In this document: in pieces, positions 1 to 5,087 of the stretch
Numbering within the stretch: position 1 is the stretch's first letter
Layout of the letters: each line of letters starts with the position of its first letter
Assembly (NCBI GenBank): GCA_019695455.1
Contig: JAEUAC010000207.1
Coordinates: forward strand, 1 to 5,087
DNA length: 5,087 nt
From: Methylorubrum extorquens
Lineage (GTDB): Bacteria > Pseudomonadota > Alphaproteobacteria > Rhizobiales > Beijerinckiaceae
Reading direction: 5' to 3'
Position numbers and translations under genes: made by a program
Notes under the pieces: generated by a model
Told to the model about the DNA's origin: nothing
Seen by the model: only the letters and a program-made list of their open reading frames with translations
Databases searched by the model: none

Positions 1-1
1 G

Positions 2-310
2 CCGCTCTCGGCGCTCGACGCCCAGACGCGCGACCTCCTGACGGAGGATTTCCTCGGCATCTGGCTCCGCGACCGGATCACGGCGATCTACGTGACGCAC
101 AACCTCGACGAGGCCCTGCGCCTCGCCGACCGCATCGTGGTGCTGTCGAAGCGCCCGGGCCGGGTCCGCGAGGTCGTCGGCGTGGGCATCCCGCAGCGGG
201 AGCGCACGGGACCGGCCGCGCTCGCGACGATCGCGGCCCTGCGGGAGCGCCTGTGGGGCTCGATCCGCGACGAGGCCGCCCATGCCGACCGCGAGCTCGT
301 CCATGGCTGA
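2..310 (+). CDS. ABC transporter ATP-binding protein, NitT/TauT (nitrate/sulfonate/taurine) family, C-terminal part only
   Basis: This is the last 102 residues of the ATPase that would power the permease encoded next to it at the inner membrane. The 5' end is cut off by the window, so the Walker A, signature and Walker B motifs cannot be seen. The visible part starts with PLSALDAQTR, the D-loop that directly follows Walker B in ABC ATPases. It continues to the switch histidine in YVTHNLDEALRLADRIVVL (His33 of the fragment), then has the usual tail with KRPGR. Most relatives have THD where this one has THN, a mild change. The TGA stop lies inside the start of the permease gene, so the two are translationally coupled. 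NitT/TauT membership is inferred from the tail and from the SsuC/TauC-like permease. The substrate cannot be named. Confidence 0.9.
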   Translation, partial: PLSALDAQTRDLLTEDFLGIWLRDRITAIYVTHNLDEALRLADRIVVLSKRPGRVREVVGVGIPQRERTGPAALATIAALRERLWGSIRDEAAHADRELVHG

Positions 311-1127
311 CCTCCTCGCACCGATGCCGGCGCGCGACGCGCCGGGGCCGGCGCCCGTCCGGTTCCGGGGCGGCGGCTTCGGCCCCCGCGTCAGCGGGCC
401 CGCGGCGCTCGCGGCCTTCGTCCTCGCGATCGCGGGCTGGCAGGCGCTCGTGTCGTTCGGGATCGTCAGCCCGGTCTTCCTGCCCTCGCCCGTCGAGGTC
501 GCGACGGCGCTGGTCGAGCTCGCCCGCACGGGCCGGCTCTGGGACGACCTATCGATCTCGCTCTACCGCATCGGCATCGGCTGGACGCTGGGCACGCTCT
601 GCGGCGTCGCGGCCGGTACCGCCATGGCGCTGTTCTCGCTCGCCCGCTCCGTCGGCGTGCCGCTCGTCTCGGCCCTGTTCCCGATCCCCAAGATCGCCCT
701 CCTGCCGCTCCTCATCCTGTGGCTCGGCATCGGCGAGACCTCCAAGGTCGCCACCATCGCGCTCGGCGTGTTCTTCCCGACCGCCATCGCGGCCTACACG
801 GGCATCGACAACGTGCCCCGCAGCCTGATCCGCATGGCGCAGAGCTTCGACGTGCCCTTCGCGTCGATCGTGCGGACGATCGCGCTGCCGGGCGCGCTGC
901 CCTCGGTCCTCGCCGGCATGCGGATCTCGGCCTCGATCGCGCTGCTCCTCGTCGTCTCGGCCGAGATGATCGGCGCCGAGCGCGGCATCGGGGCCTTCGT
1001 CCTCTCGGCCGGCAACCTGATGCAGACCGACCAGCTCATGGCGGGCGTGACCGTCCTGTCCTGCCTGGGCCTCGCGGTCGGCACCACGCTGTCGCGGCTC
1101 GAGAAGGCGCTGCTCGGCTGGCGCTGA
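282..1127 (+). CDS. ABC transporter permease, NitT/TauT (SsuC/TauC-like) family
   Basis: This is an inner-membrane permease of 281 residues, the usual size for the family, forming the channel for import of a nitrate-, sulfonate- or taurine-like solute. Hydrophobic segments lie near residues 41-60, 98-118, 126-148, 155-175, 217-232 and 252-272. The cytoplasmic EAA loop that docks on the ATPase is at about 184-205 (MAQSFDV followed by IALPGALP). It keeps Ala186, Ile200, Leu202 and Pro203 but has Asp190 where most permeases have glycine. Two in-frame ATGs are possible, at 282 and 303. I chose 282 because GAGG at 272-275 stands 6 bases before it, while 303 has no clear ribosome binding site. Both overlap the ATPase gene. 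The substrate-binding protein is not in the window and may lie upstream. The family assignment is firm, the substrate unknown. Confidence 0.92.
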   Translation: MPTASSSMADLLAPMPARDAPGPAPVRFRGGGFGPRVSGPAALAAFVLAIAGWQALVSFGIVSPVFLPSPVEVATALVELARTGRLWDDLSISLYRIGIGWTLGTLCGVAAGTAMALFSLARSVGVPLVSALFPIPKIALLPLLILWLGIGETSKVATIALGVFFPTAIAAYTGIDNVPRSLIRMAQSFDVPFASIVRTIALPGALPSVLAGMRISASIALLLVVSAEMIGAERGIGAFVLSAGNLMQTDQLMAGVTVLSCLGLAVGTTLSRLEKALLGWR

Positions 1128-1143
1128 GCGGAGCGGGTCCCGG

Positions 1144-1163
1144 CGGGGGCGGCCTCTCCCCCG
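1144..1163 (+). terminator. Possible weak hairpin terminator after the ABC operon
   Basis: CGGGGG (1144-1149) and CCCCCG (1158-1163) form a perfect 6-bp stem with an 8-base loop, 17 bases after the permease stop. What follows (TTCGTCTCC) has some pyrimidines but no true T-run, so intrinsic termination would be weak. In such a GC-rich sequence a 6-bp stem can also arise by chance. The position at the end of an operon and before a new gene group is the main support. Confidence 0.25.
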
Positions 1164-1172
1164 TTCGTCTCC

Positions 1173-1201
1173 TTGCGGTCGGACCGGGCCGGCTGTAGAG
1201 C
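1173..1201 (+). promoter_or_regulatory. Possible sigma-70 type promoter for sppA - ihfB - lapA
   Basis: TTGCGG at 1173-1178 (preceded by C, giving the CTTG seen in alphaproteobacterial -35 boxes) and TAGAGC at 1196-1201 are separated by exactly 17 bases. Each matches its consensus at only 3 of 6 positions. Transcription would begin near 1208, leaving a leader of about 57 bases before sppA. It lies in the only long gap between the ABC genes and sppA. It is a candidate only. Confidence 0.3.
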
Positions 1202-1264
1202 CCCCGCTCGGCTGCGGGCCGGCCTCCCGGGCCGCGCGCGCCCCTCTCGGAGCAGGAACGCCCT

Positions 1265-2227
1265 ATGGCCGTGGACGCGGATCTGATCGCCGACCGGCGC
1301 CGCCTCCGGCGCAAGCTGTCCTTCTGGCGGATCGCGGCCTTCGCGGTCGCCATCCTGGCCGTCGTCGGGGCGGGCCTCGCCTGGTCCGGCGGACGCAACC
1401 CGGTCGCGTCGCGCCAGCAGGTCGCCCGCATCGCCGTGTCGGGCTTCATCGCCGGCGACCAGCGCATGGCCGACCTCTTCCGCCGCGTCGGCGAGTCGAG
1501 CGCCGTCGAGGGCGTCGTGATCGCCATCAACTCGCCGGGCGGCACCACGTCCGGCTCGGAGGAGCTCTTCCGCAACATCCGCACGCTCGCCGGCAAGAAG
1601 CCGGTCGTCGCCTTCGTGGAAGGGATGGCGGCGTCGGGCGGCTACATCACGGCGCTGGGCGCCGACCGGATCGTCGCCCGCGAGACGGCGCTCGTCGGCT
1701 CCATCGGCGTCCTGTTCCAGTACCCGGACGTGTCGCGGCTCCTGAACACGATCGGCGTCTCCGTCGAATCCATCAAGTCGAGCCCGCTCAAGGCCGAGCC
1801 GTCCGGCTTCACGCCGACCTCGCCGGAGGCGAAGGCCGCCCTGCAATCGGTGGTCGACGACACCTACGGCTGGTTCAAGGGCCTGGTCGCCGACCGGCGC
1901 GGCCTCTCGGCCGAGGAGCTCGCGGCGGTCTCGGACGGCCGCATCTTCTCCGCCCGCCAGGGCATGCCGCTGCGGCTCGTCGACCAGCTCGGCTCCGAGC
2001 GCGACGCGATCGCGTGGCTCGAGCGGGACCGCAAGGTCCCGGCGAACCTGCCGGTCGAGGACTGGAAGCCGCGCGGCTCGTCCGGCTTCTCGCTCTGGTC
2101 GGCGGCGGCCTTCGGGGCCGACGTCGCGGGGCTCGACGGCGTCGCCGACCTTCTCCGCTCCGCCGCCTCGCCCACGGTCAAGCTTGACGGCCTCCTGGCC
2201 GTTTGGCAGCCTCGGGCCGACCGCTAG
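1265..2227 (+). CDS. sppA: Signal peptide peptidase SppA, 36K type (family S49 serine protease)
   Basis: SppA is a membrane-bound protease that cleaves signal peptides left in the membrane after protein export. The product has 320 residues, the size of the short single-domain form rather than the double-length 67K E. coli enzyme. A basic N-terminus (RRRLRRK, residues 11-17) precedes one membrane anchor at about 21-40, placing the catalytic domain on the periplasmic side. The S49 core is clear: INSPGGT at 89-94, then MAASGGY at 121-127 with nucleophile Ser124, and SSPLKAEPSG with the general-base Lys176. The Ser-Lys distance of 52 equals that of Bacillus subtilis SppA (Ser147/Lys199). The ATG at 1265 is preceded by AGGA at 1254-1257, 7 bases away. 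It heads a compact group with ihfB 20 bases downstream. Nothing appears damaged. Confidence 0.95.
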   Translation: MAVDADLIADRRRLRRKLSFWRIAAFAVAILAVVGAGLAWSGGRNPVASRQQVARIAVSGFIAGDQRMADLFRRVGESSAVEGVVIAINSPGGTTSGSEELFRNIRTLAGKKPVVAFVEGMAASGGYITALGADRIVARETALVGSIGVLFQYPDVSRLLNTIGVSVESIKSSPLKAEPSGFTPTSPEAKAALQSVVDDTYGWFKGLVADRRGLSAEELAAVSDGRIFSARQGMPLRLVDQLGSERDAIAWLERDRKVPANLPVEDWKPRGSSGFSLWSAAAFGADVAGLDGVADLLRSAASPTVKLDGLLAVWQPRADR

Positions 2228-2247
2228 CGTCGGGTGCGTTCGAGCCC

Positions 2248-2556
2248 ATGATCAAGTCCGAGCTCGTTCTCCGCATCGCGGCGCAGAACCCTCACCTCTA
2301 CCAGCGCGACGTCGAGACGATCGTGGCCGCCGTGCTCGACACGATCACGGAGGCGCTGGCCCGGGGAGACCGGGTGGAACTTCGCGGCTTCGGCGCCTTT
2401 TCCGTGAAGAAGCGGGACGCGCGGAACGGCCGCAATCCCCGCACCGGAGAGGCCGTGGCCGTCTGCGAGAAGCTGATCCCGGTCTTCAAGACCGGCAAGG
2501 AGATGCGCAAGCGCCTGAACCTGACGGCCCCGGACACGAACGAAGGACGGGACTGA
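2248..2556 (+). CDS. ihfB: Integration host factor subunit beta (IHF-beta)
   Basis: IHF-beta pairs with IHF-alpha (encoded elsewhere) to make a nucleoid protein that bends DNA sharply in recombination, replication and sigma-54 transcription. The 102-residue product begins MIKSELV, the standard alphaproteobacterial IHF-beta start, and carries the HU/IHF signature VELRGFGAFSVKKR at 43-56 and GRNPRTGE at 61-68. Pro64 is the residue that wedges into DNA at the kink. Glu44 and Arg46 correspond to residues used by E. coli IHF-beta for reading the TTR element. FKTGKEMRKRLN (80-91) ends the conserved domain, followed by a short acidic tail (APDTNEGRD). Reading could extend upstream in frame to 2203, but that would overlap the sppA end and add 15 residues not found in the family, so 2248 is preferred although its ribosome binding site is weak. 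Translation may depend on sppA read-through. Cys73 in the arm is unusual. Confidence 0.95.
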   Translation: MIKSELVLRIAAQNPHLYQRDVETIVAAVLDTITEALARGDRVELRGFGAFSVKKRDARNGRNPRTGEAVAVCEKLIPVFKTGKEMRKRLNLTAPDTNEGRD

Positions 2557-2558
2557 CC

Positions 2559-2921
2559 ATGGTAGGCGCCCTCAAGGCCCTGATCGCACTGCCGATCGCG
2601 CTCGTGCTGATCCTGCTCGCGGTCGCGAACCGCACGCCCGTCCTGCTCTCGCTCGATCCCTTCGCGCCCGACGCGCCGGAGATCGGCCTCACCGTCCCGC
2701 TCTTCGCCGTGATCCTCGGCTCGATCGCGATCGGCGTGATCCTCGGCGGCGTCGGCTCCTGGATGGCCGGCGGCAAGCATCGCCGCGCCCGCCGCCGCTC
2801 CGCCCGGGACGTGAACCGCCTCGAGGCCGAGACGGAACGGCTCCGCGCCGCCATGGCGACGCAGCGGCCGACCGGCACCGCCCTCGCCGGCCCCGTCCCG
2901 GACCGCCGCGTCTACCCGTAA
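2559..2921 (+). CDS. LapA-domain (DUF1049) small membrane protein
   Basis: This is a 120-residue inner-membrane protein of the LapA/DUF1049 family. In enterobacteria LapA acts with LapB in controlling lipopolysaccharide synthesis; whether this alphaproteobacterial relative does so is unknown. Two membrane segments are visible, at about 5-23 and 45-68. Between them lies VANRTPVLLSLDPF (22-35), the characteristic N-R...V.....P stretch of the family. A strongly basic patch follows (KHRRARRRSAR, 73-83), then a short helical, probably coiled-coil stretch (84-101), and a proline-rich end. The ATG lies only 2 bases after the ihfB stop, with AAGGA at 2543-2547 inside the ihfB coding region, so translation is coupled to ihfB. 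The sppA - ihfB - lapA order is common in Hyphomicrobiales from general knowledge. Confidence 0.85.
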   Translation: MVGALKALIALPIALVLILLAVANRTPVLLSLDPFAPDAPEIGLTVPLFAVILGSIAIGVILGGVGSWMAGGKHRRARRRSARDVNRLEAETERLRAAMATQRPTGTALAGPVPDRRVYP

Positions 2922-2934
2922 AGGACCCTGCCCG

Positions 2935-3866
2935 ATGCGCGTCGTCTCAGCGGAGGAGATCGACCGCGTCCTCGCGTTCCCGGCCCTGGTCGACGCGCTC
3001 GCGGAGGCGTTCCGCGGCGGCCTCGCGGCTCCGCCCCGGCATCATCACGCCATCGACCGGCCGGGCGGAGAGGCGACGCTGCTCCTGATGCCGGCCTGGA
3101 CGGAGGGCCGCGACGGCTTCTCGGGCGTGAAGATCGTCACGGTCTATCCCGACAACGCGACCCGCTCGCTGCCGAGCGTGCTCGGCACCTACCTCCTGCT
3201 GGACGGCTCCTCCGGGATGCCGCTCGCCGCGCTCGACGGCACCCGGCTCACCCTCTGGCGCACGGCCGCGGCCTCCGCGCTCGGCGCGCGCCACCTGGCA
3301 CGCGCCGACTCGACGCGCCTCCTCGTGGTCGGGGCGGGCGCCCTGTCGACCCACCTAGCACGCGCCCATGCGAGCCAGCGCCCCCTCACCGACATCGCGG
3401 TCTGGGCGCGGCGCCCCGAGGCGGCCGAGGCGGTCGCGGCCGGGCTCAGGGCGGACGGCCTGCCGGCCCGGACCTCGAGGCCGAGGCGCGCCAGGCCGAC
3501 ATCGTCTCCTGCGCCACCCTCTCGACCGATCCCATCGTCCGGGGCGCCTGGCTGAAGCCGGGCGCGCATCTCGACCTCGTCGGCGCCTTCAACATGCGCA
3601 TGCGCGAGGCCGACGACGAGGCCCTCGCCCGGGCGGCCGTCCACGTCGACACGCCAGCCGCGCTCACGGAGGGCGGCGACGTCGCGGTCGCGATCGCGGC
3701 CGGCTCGTTCGCGGCCGACCGGGTCCGGGGCGACCTCGCGGCCCTCGTCGCGGGCCGCAGCCCCGGCCGGACCGACCCGCGCAGCATCACGCTGTTCAAG
3801 TCGATCGGGGCCTCGCTGGAGGATCTCGCGGCCGCCATGCTGGTCTGGTCGCGCCTCGCCGCCTGA
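2935..3866 (+). pseudogene. Ornithine cyclodeaminase / mu-crystallin family protein, interrupted by a frameshift
   Basis: Members use NAD(P)H in amino acid chemistry: ornithine cyclodeaminase, alanine dehydrogenase, or reductases of cyclic imino acids (pyrroline-2-carboxylate reductase). The first frame gives normal family sequence for 179 residues: Lys66 in GVKIVTVYPDN, Arg109 in LWRTAAASALGARHLA, and the Rossmann motif VVGAGALSTHLARAH (131-145). It then turns into arginine/proline/serine nonsense and stops at 3555. The frame one base back (codons from 3471) supplies the rest: DLEAEARQADIVSCATLST, KPGAHLDLVGAF, EGGDVAVAIAAG, ITLFKSIGASLEDLAAA, ending at 3866. Restoring one base near 3462-3475 gives 310 residues, close to normal. 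VGAFNMRMRE stands where true cyclodeaminases have a D-x-PGK-x-E motif, so imino acid reductase is more likely. The start has AAAGGA (2920-2925) overlapping the lapA stop. The break may be a real mutation or a sequencing error. Confidence 0.85.
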
Positions 3867-3893
3867 GGGAGCCCGACGCCGCCCCGGCCGTTC

Positions 3894-3916
3894 TCCTCGG
3901 GACATTCTGCCGAGGA
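3894..3916 (+). promoter_or_regulatory. Hairpin enclosing the SDR ribosome binding site
   Basis: TCCTCGG (3894-3900) and CCGAGGA (3910-3916) form a perfect 7-bp stem with a 9-base loop (GACATTCTG). The 3' arm contains GAGGA (3912-3916), the only good Shine-Dalgarno sequence for the SDR, 7 bases before its ATG at 3924. If the stem forms, it would hide the site and lower translation. The loop and part of the flank are AT-richer than the surroundings, which makes a defined hairpin more believable, but no regulator or function can be read from the sequence. Confidence 0.4.
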
Positions 3917-3923
3917 CGCGCCC

Positions 3924-4769
3924 ATGACCGACCATCCCGCCCTGCAACCCGGCCGCGTCGCGGTCGTGACCGGGGCCGCGAGCGGCATCGGCCTCGCGGC
4001 CGCGCGCCGCTTCGCGGGCCTCGGCCTCGCGGTCGTGCTCGTCGACCTGCCGGGCGAGGCGCTCGACCGCGCCCGCGAGGAGGTCGCGTCGGTCGCGACC
4101 GGCGCACCGCCCCGGGCCGAGCCGGCCGACGTCGCCCTGCCCGACGCGATGGCCCGCATCCGCGACGCGGCCGCGCCGCTCGGCTCGGTCGGGGTCCTGA
4201 TGAACAACGCCGGCATCGAGGCGGGCGGCCGCTTCGCGAGCGCGCCCGAGCTCTGGCGCCGGATCGTGGACGTGAACTTCTGGGGCGCCCTCCACGGCGT
4301 CCAGGCCTTCCTGCCCGGCATGATGGCGGCCGGCGAACCCGCGCTCGTGATCAACACCGGCTCGAAGCAGGGCATCACGACGCCGCCCGGCAACGCGCCC
4401 TACAACGTCTCGAAGGCCGGGGTGAAGGCGGTCACCGAGGCACTTGCGCACGAGCTGCGCGGCCGGGAGGACTGCCGCGCGACGGCGCATCTCCTGATCC
4501 CGGGCTTCGTCTACACGGGCCTGACGCGCGCCCGCGGCGTGACGGAGAAGCCGTCCGGCGCCTGGACGCCCGACCAGACGGTCGACTTCATGCTGGCGGC
4601 GATCGGGCGCGGCGACTTCTACATCCTGTGCCCCGACAACGACGTGGACCGGCGCACGGACGAGAAGCGCATCGCCTGGGCGGCGGGCGACATCGTCGAG
4701 AACCGCCCCGCCCTGTCCCGCTGGCATCCCGATTACACGGAGGCGTTCGAGAGCTCTATGGAGACCTGA
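3924..4769 (+). CDS. Short-chain dehydrogenase/reductase (SDR), probably NAD-dependent
   Basis: This is a complete classical SDR of 281 residues, an NAD(P)-dependent oxidoreductase of an alcohol or carbonyl substrate in the cytoplasm. Seen directly: the nucleotide-binding TGAASGIG (16-23), Asp41 at the end of the second strand (LVDLPG), NNAG (94-97), and the catalytic tetrad Asn118, Ser147 (NTGSKQG), Tyr160 and Lys164 (YNVSKAG). An acidic residue at position 41 normally means NAD(H) preference. IPGFVYTGL (192-200) is the PG region after the catalytic helix. Beyond it the protein has a long tail with GDFYILCPDNDV and ENRPALSRWHPDY, which may shape the substrate site. The substrate is not predictable. 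The start at 3924 is set by GAGGA at 3912-3916. It follows the broken cyclodeaminase gene by 57 bases and may share its transcript. Confidence 0.93.
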   Translation: MTDHPALQPGRVAVVTGAASGIGLAAARRFAGLGLAVVLVDLPGEALDRAREEVASVATGAPPRAEPADVALPDAMARIRDAAAPLGSVGVLMNNAGIEAGGRFASAPELWRRIVDVNFWGALHGVQAFLPGMMAAGEPALVINTGSKQGITTPPGNAPYNVSKAGVKAVTEALAHELRGREDCRATAHLLIPGFVYTGLTRARGVTEKPSGAWTPDQTVDFMLAAIGRGDFYILCPDNDVDRRTDEKRIAWAAGDIVENRPALSRWHPDYTEAFESSMET

Positions 4770-4774
4770 AGGTG
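4769..4774 (+). promoter_or_regulatory. Ribosome binding site deciding the GTG start of the small downstream gene
   Basis: AAGGTG (4769-4774), within GAAGGTGA, overlaps the last base of the SDR stop and lies 7 bases before GTG 4782. No in-frame ATG with a comparable site is present before the Met codon at residue 13, so this site selects the GTG start and suggests coupling to translation of the SDR. Confidence 0.5.
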
Positions 4775-4781
4775 ACGTGCC

Positions 4782-5075
4782 GTGAGCGCGCCTGTGCTGC
4801 CTCGCGACGTGAGGAAGATGCACGTCGCCGACAGGGAATCCCGTTTTCCTCTGCGCGTCCTCGGTATCCTTCCGCGGGGGGCGGCCGTTCACGTCCGTGG
4901 GGACGATGCGCTCGATTTCCTCGCCAAGAAGAGGCTCGGCTTCTCCTGGTTGGGCGTGGCGCAAGCCGAGGTCGATCTGTCCGCACGGCTGGGACGGCCC
5001 GTCGGCATCGTCCTGACGAGCGAGGTGCAGGGCGCCGAGGCGGCGCGGCTGAGCGAGCTTGCGCGCCCTCTGTGA
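4782..5075 (+). CDS. Divergent minimal nucleotidyltransferase (MNT)-like protein lacking the active-site motif
   Basis: This is a small 97-residue protein with a GTG start. Its second half reads like the end of a minimal nucleotidyltransferase domain: LDFLAKKRLGFSWLGVA, then DLSARLGRPVGIVLTSE (65-81), then a helix ending ELARPL. LRVLGILPRGAAVHVRGDD (24-42) fits the preceding strand and turn, where active members carry GS...RG and then D-x-D. Here the GS pair is absent, about five residues between RGDD and LDF seem deleted, and only one acidic residue (Asp45) of the D-x-D is left, so catalysis is unlikely. MNT proteins often serve as antitoxins to HEPN toxins. GC is lower than in neighbouring genes, suggesting later arrival or decay. 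The GTG is 12 bases after the SDR stop. The MNT identification rests on recognised pattern only; an unrelated hypothetical protein remains possible. Confidence 0.5.
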   Translation: MSAPVLPRDVRKMHVADRESRFPLRVLGILPRGAAVHVRGDDALDFLAKKRLGFSWLGVAQAEVDLSARLGRPVGIVLTSEVQGAEAARLSELARPL

Positions 5076-5087
5076 ACGAGAGAAGCG
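5072..5087 (+). CDS. Possible start of a downstream gene, cut off by the window edge
   Basis: GTG at 5072 overlaps the stop of the MNT-like gene in the four-base arrangement GTGA, the form typical of translationally coupled genes. Only five codons (M N E R S) are visible, so the product cannot be identified. If the upstream gene is an MNT protein, a HEPN-domain (HepT/DUF86) protein would be the expected partner. There is no strong ribosome binding site of its own, and the GTGA could be chance. Confidence 0.3.

Noticed and set aside
1202..1264. GC-rich leader before sppA as a riboswitch or small RNA
   Set aside because: Only short self-complementary GC runs such as GGCCGGCC and CCCGGG are present. 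No known riboswitch core or extended structure could be recognised.
794..1846. A 350-codon minus-strand open frame across the permease and sppA
   Set aside because: It has shadow composition, with no motif and no ribosome binding site, and it runs opposite two well-identified genes and the gap between them.
2203..2250. Upstream start at 2203 for IHF-beta, giving 117 residues
   Set aside because: The 15 added residues lie inside the sppA end and do not resemble IHF. The family start MIKSEL is at 2248.
3291..3366. Imperfect direct repeat, CCACCTGGCACGCGCC at 3291 and CCACCTAGCACGCGCC at 3351 (15 of 16 identical)
   Set aside because: Both encode HLARA within two separate, expected family elements (the helix before the Rossmann fold and the helix after its glycine loop). 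There are only two copies and normal spacing, so this is probably coincidence.
3455..3480. Programmed -1 ribosomal frameshifting in the cyclodeaminase gene
   Set aside because: The shift direction would fit, but there is no slippery heptamer in the right phase and the family is not known to use recoding. A mutation or sequencing error is simpler.
3189..4964. A 591-codon open frame on the minus strand spanning the cyclodeaminase and SDR genes
   Set aside because: It is a shadow of GC-rich coding sequence. The translation is rich in Arg, Ala, Gly and Asp/Glu with no recognisable domain, while the plus strand encodes clear SDR and cyclodeaminase motifs.

Overview
This is a very GC-rich window (a hand count gives 80% GC at 4021-4080) in which every credible gene lies on the plus strand. 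Codon bias, the IHF beta subunit sequence and the order sppA - ihfB - lapA all point to an alphaproteobacterium of the Hyphomicrobiales, most likely Methylobacteriaceae. The genus is an inference from gene content and composition and was not tested by any search.

Layout. Positions 1-1127 hold the end of an ABC transporter operon of the nitrate/sulfonate/taurine (NitT/TauT) type: the C-terminal part of the ATPase and, overlapping it, the complete permease. A 137-base gap (1128-1264) with a weak hairpin and a possible sigma-70 promoter separates this from a second, tightly packed group: sppA (inner-membrane signal peptide peptidase, 36K type), ihfB (beta subunit of integration host factor) and a small LapA-domain membrane protein. 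Gaps between these are 20 and 2 bases, so they are probably co-transcribed. An ornithine cyclodeaminase/mu-crystallin family gene follows 13 bases later. It is broken by a -1 frameshift near 3462-3475, and both halves are otherwise intact.

After 57 bases comes a complete short-chain dehydrogenase/reductase (SDR). Its Shine-Dalgarno sequence lies in the 3' arm of a perfect 7-bp hairpin. Twelve bases after the SDR stop begins a small GTG-start gene with lower GC (about 65% over 4801-4980). Its product resembles a minimal nucleotidyltransferase (MNT) whose active-site segment has been lost. Its stop overlaps a GTG (GTGA) that may start the next gene, an arrangement typical of MNT/HEPN toxin-antitoxin pairs, but the partner is outside the window.

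The window is mostly ordinary core and transport genes. The points that deserve a second look are the frameshifted cyclodeaminase, the hairpin over the SDR ribosome binding site, and the catalytically stripped MNT-like gene with its translationally coupled neighbour. No RNA genes, CRISPR arrays, insertion sequences or attachment sites were seen.
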